Below the pieces are notes generated by a model. That model did no database searches and was not told the DNA's origin. It saw only the letters and a list, made by a program, of their open reading frames with translations. From Pseudoalteromonas rubra (GTDB lineage Bacteria > Pseudomonadota > Gammaproteobacteria > Enterobacterales > Alteromonadaceae): 64,000 bases of DNA. The position numbers were made by a program, and so were the translations under genes. Location of the stretch: contig NZ_PNCI01000018.1 of NCBI RefSeq assembly GCF_005887095.1, positions 124,001-188,000 on the forward strand. Reading direction: 5' to 3'. Shown piece by piece: positions 63,047 to 64,000 of the stretch (positions within the stretch are counted from its first letter, which is position 1; each line of letters begins with the position of its first letter).

Positions 63047-64000
63047 CTACAGCCCATATTTTTCCAGCCGCCGATACATGGCTCCCCGAGTCAGCCCCAG
63101 AGCTTTGGCTGCATGACTGACGTTACCCTGATAGTGTTTCAGGGCGGCACGGATCGCTCTTTGCTCCAGTACTTCCAGGTCAAAGGTATCGTAACTGGCA
63201 CAGATCCCCTCGCCTGTATTTCCCTCAGGTGCAACCGCCTGCGCGGTGGTGCCAACGACGGAGCTGACATCCAGCATATCACCGTCGGATAAAATCACGG
63301 CGCGCTCTATGGCATGGGCCAGTTCCCGGACATTACCGGGCCAATGGTAGGCACACAAAGCGGCCATATCTTGCTGTGCAATATCCAGCGAGCGCTTATA
63401 TCTTTGCGCAAAATGCGTCAGATAATAGTTCACCAGCAAAGGAATATCCTCGCTGCGCTCACGCAATGGCGGTAAACGGATCTCCACCGTATTAATGCGG
63501 TACAATAAATCCTGCCTGAAACGCCCTTCATTGACTGCTTGTTGCAGGTTGTCATTGGTTGCACAGATCAGGCGAATATCCACCTCAACCGGTTTGGTGC
63601 CGCCCACCGGAGTAATACAACGATTTTGCAGCGCCGCCAGCAGCGTTGCCTGATGCGTTAACGGCAAATTACCCAGCTCATCAAGAAACAGCGACCCGCC
63701 ACTGGCCAGCTCAAAGCGTCCAATCTTATCGGTTTTCGCATCGGTAAAAGCCCCTTTCTTATGACCAAACAGCTCACTTTTGAACAGGCTTTCGGAAATC
63801 GCCCCCATATCCAGGCTGATCATAGGCTGGGCTGCGCGCAAACTTGCACGGTGAATGGCATGCGCTGCCAGCTCTTTACCTGTACCACTTTCCCCGGTGA
63901 TCAATATATTGGCATCAGACTGAGCTGCTTTGTCTATGGTAGCGAACACCTGCTGCATGGCCGCGCTCTGGCCCAGAAAGTCAAAAGCAGGGCCCGTGGA
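63047..64000 (-). CDS. NtrC-family sigma54-dependent response regulator (partial, 5' end missing)
   Basis: The frame is open to the window edge at 64000; 317 C-terminal codons are present. They include the AAA+ domain with Walker A GESGTGKE, ELFGHKKGAFTDA (the GAFTGA loop, here GAFTDA), FLDELGNLPL, and the R-finger region, then a Fis-type HTH at the C-terminus (AIRAALKHYQGNVSHAAKAL, TRGAMYRRLEKYGL). The receiver domain lies outside. The GAFTGA to GAFTDA change affects the motif that touches sigma54 and could alter activation. Confidence 0.92.
   Translation of the reverse strand, partial: STGPAFDFLGQSAAMQQVFATIDKAAQSDANILITGESGTGKELAAHAIHRASLRAAQPMISLDMGAISESLFKSELFGHKKGAFTDAKTDKIGRFELASGGSLFLDELGNLPLTHQATLLAALQNRCITPVGGTKPVEVDIRLICATNDNLQQAVNEGRFRQDLLYRINTVEIRLPPLRERSEDIPLLVNYYLTHFAQRYKRSLDIAQQDMAALCAYHWPGNVRELAHAIERAVILSDGDMLDVSSVVGTTAQAVAPEGNTGEGICASYDTFDLEVLEQRAIRAALKHYQGNVSHAAKALGLTRGAMYRRLEKYGL

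Noticed and set aside
1-64000. Mobile elements, prophage, integron and tRNA genes
   Set aside because: No transposase, integrase, phage structural gene, terminal repeat or clover-leaf sequence was recognised on either strand.

Overview
The window is chromosomal DNA of a marine gammaproteobacterium, most likely Pseudoalteromonas or a close Alteromonadales relative. Two housekeeping blocks keep the enterobacterial gene order (nnr-tsaE-amiB-mutL-miaA-hfq-hflX-hflK, and pilW-rodZ-ispG-hisS-yfgM-bamB-der with rlmN and ndk upstream). Between and after them lie many secreted hydrolases, curli genes, DUF3019/MipA genes and sensor kinases, a mix typical of Pseudoalteromonas. I see no rRNA, tRNA, insertion sequence, prophage or CRISPR array.

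Layout. 1-8042 (minus): hflK start, hflX, hfq, miaA, mutL, amiB, tsaE, nnr, with queG divergent at 8046. 9343-12553 (minus): a hybrid-type sensor kinase and a response regulator with an unrecognised output region. 12748-15152: small redox and stress genes (glutathione peroxidase, parvulin, GST-like, DUF2750, VOC protein). 15280-25741 (minus): der, bamB, yfgM, hisS, ispG, rodZ, pilW, rlmN, ndk. 26055-27689: trhP and yfhL. 27877-32666: a four-gene signalling operon (EAL protein, histidine kinase with an ethylene-receptor-like membrane domain, single-domain receiver, REC-GGDEF protein). 32945-34117: LasA-like M23 peptidase. 34376-38235: curli locus (csgD convergent with a curlin-csgE-csgF-csgG operon). 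38946-41447: secreted subtilase. 41589-42213: YaeR-type VOC protein and a small gene interrupted by an amber codon. 42287-49583: MacAB-like tripartite exporter with a divergent two-component system. 49597-49764: a short unannotated gene for a 55-residue peptide that looks like a RiPP precursor. 50113-53364: MipA, DUF3019, response regulator and kinase, tightly packed. 53491-55683: TonB-dependent receptor. 55950-56369: Cys-rich secreted protein. 56621-61559: patatin-like phospholipase, TIR protein and TRAF-binding/TPR protein. 61706-64000 (minus): NtrB-like kinase and a truncated NtrC-like regulator.

The three most interesting accessory units are: (1) the patatin-TIR-TRAF-binding operon, which combines a lipase, a probable NADase and a scaffold or sensor and looks like a defence or programmed-cell-death system; (2) the operon linking an ethylene-binding-type sensor kinase to both a c-di-GMP cyclase and a c-di-GMP phosphodiesterase, a few kilobases from the curli genes that c-di-GMP commonly controls; (3) the Cys/Trp-rich short peptide beside a MacAB-like exporter. 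All functional statements come from reading the sequence and remembered family motifs; no database search was run.
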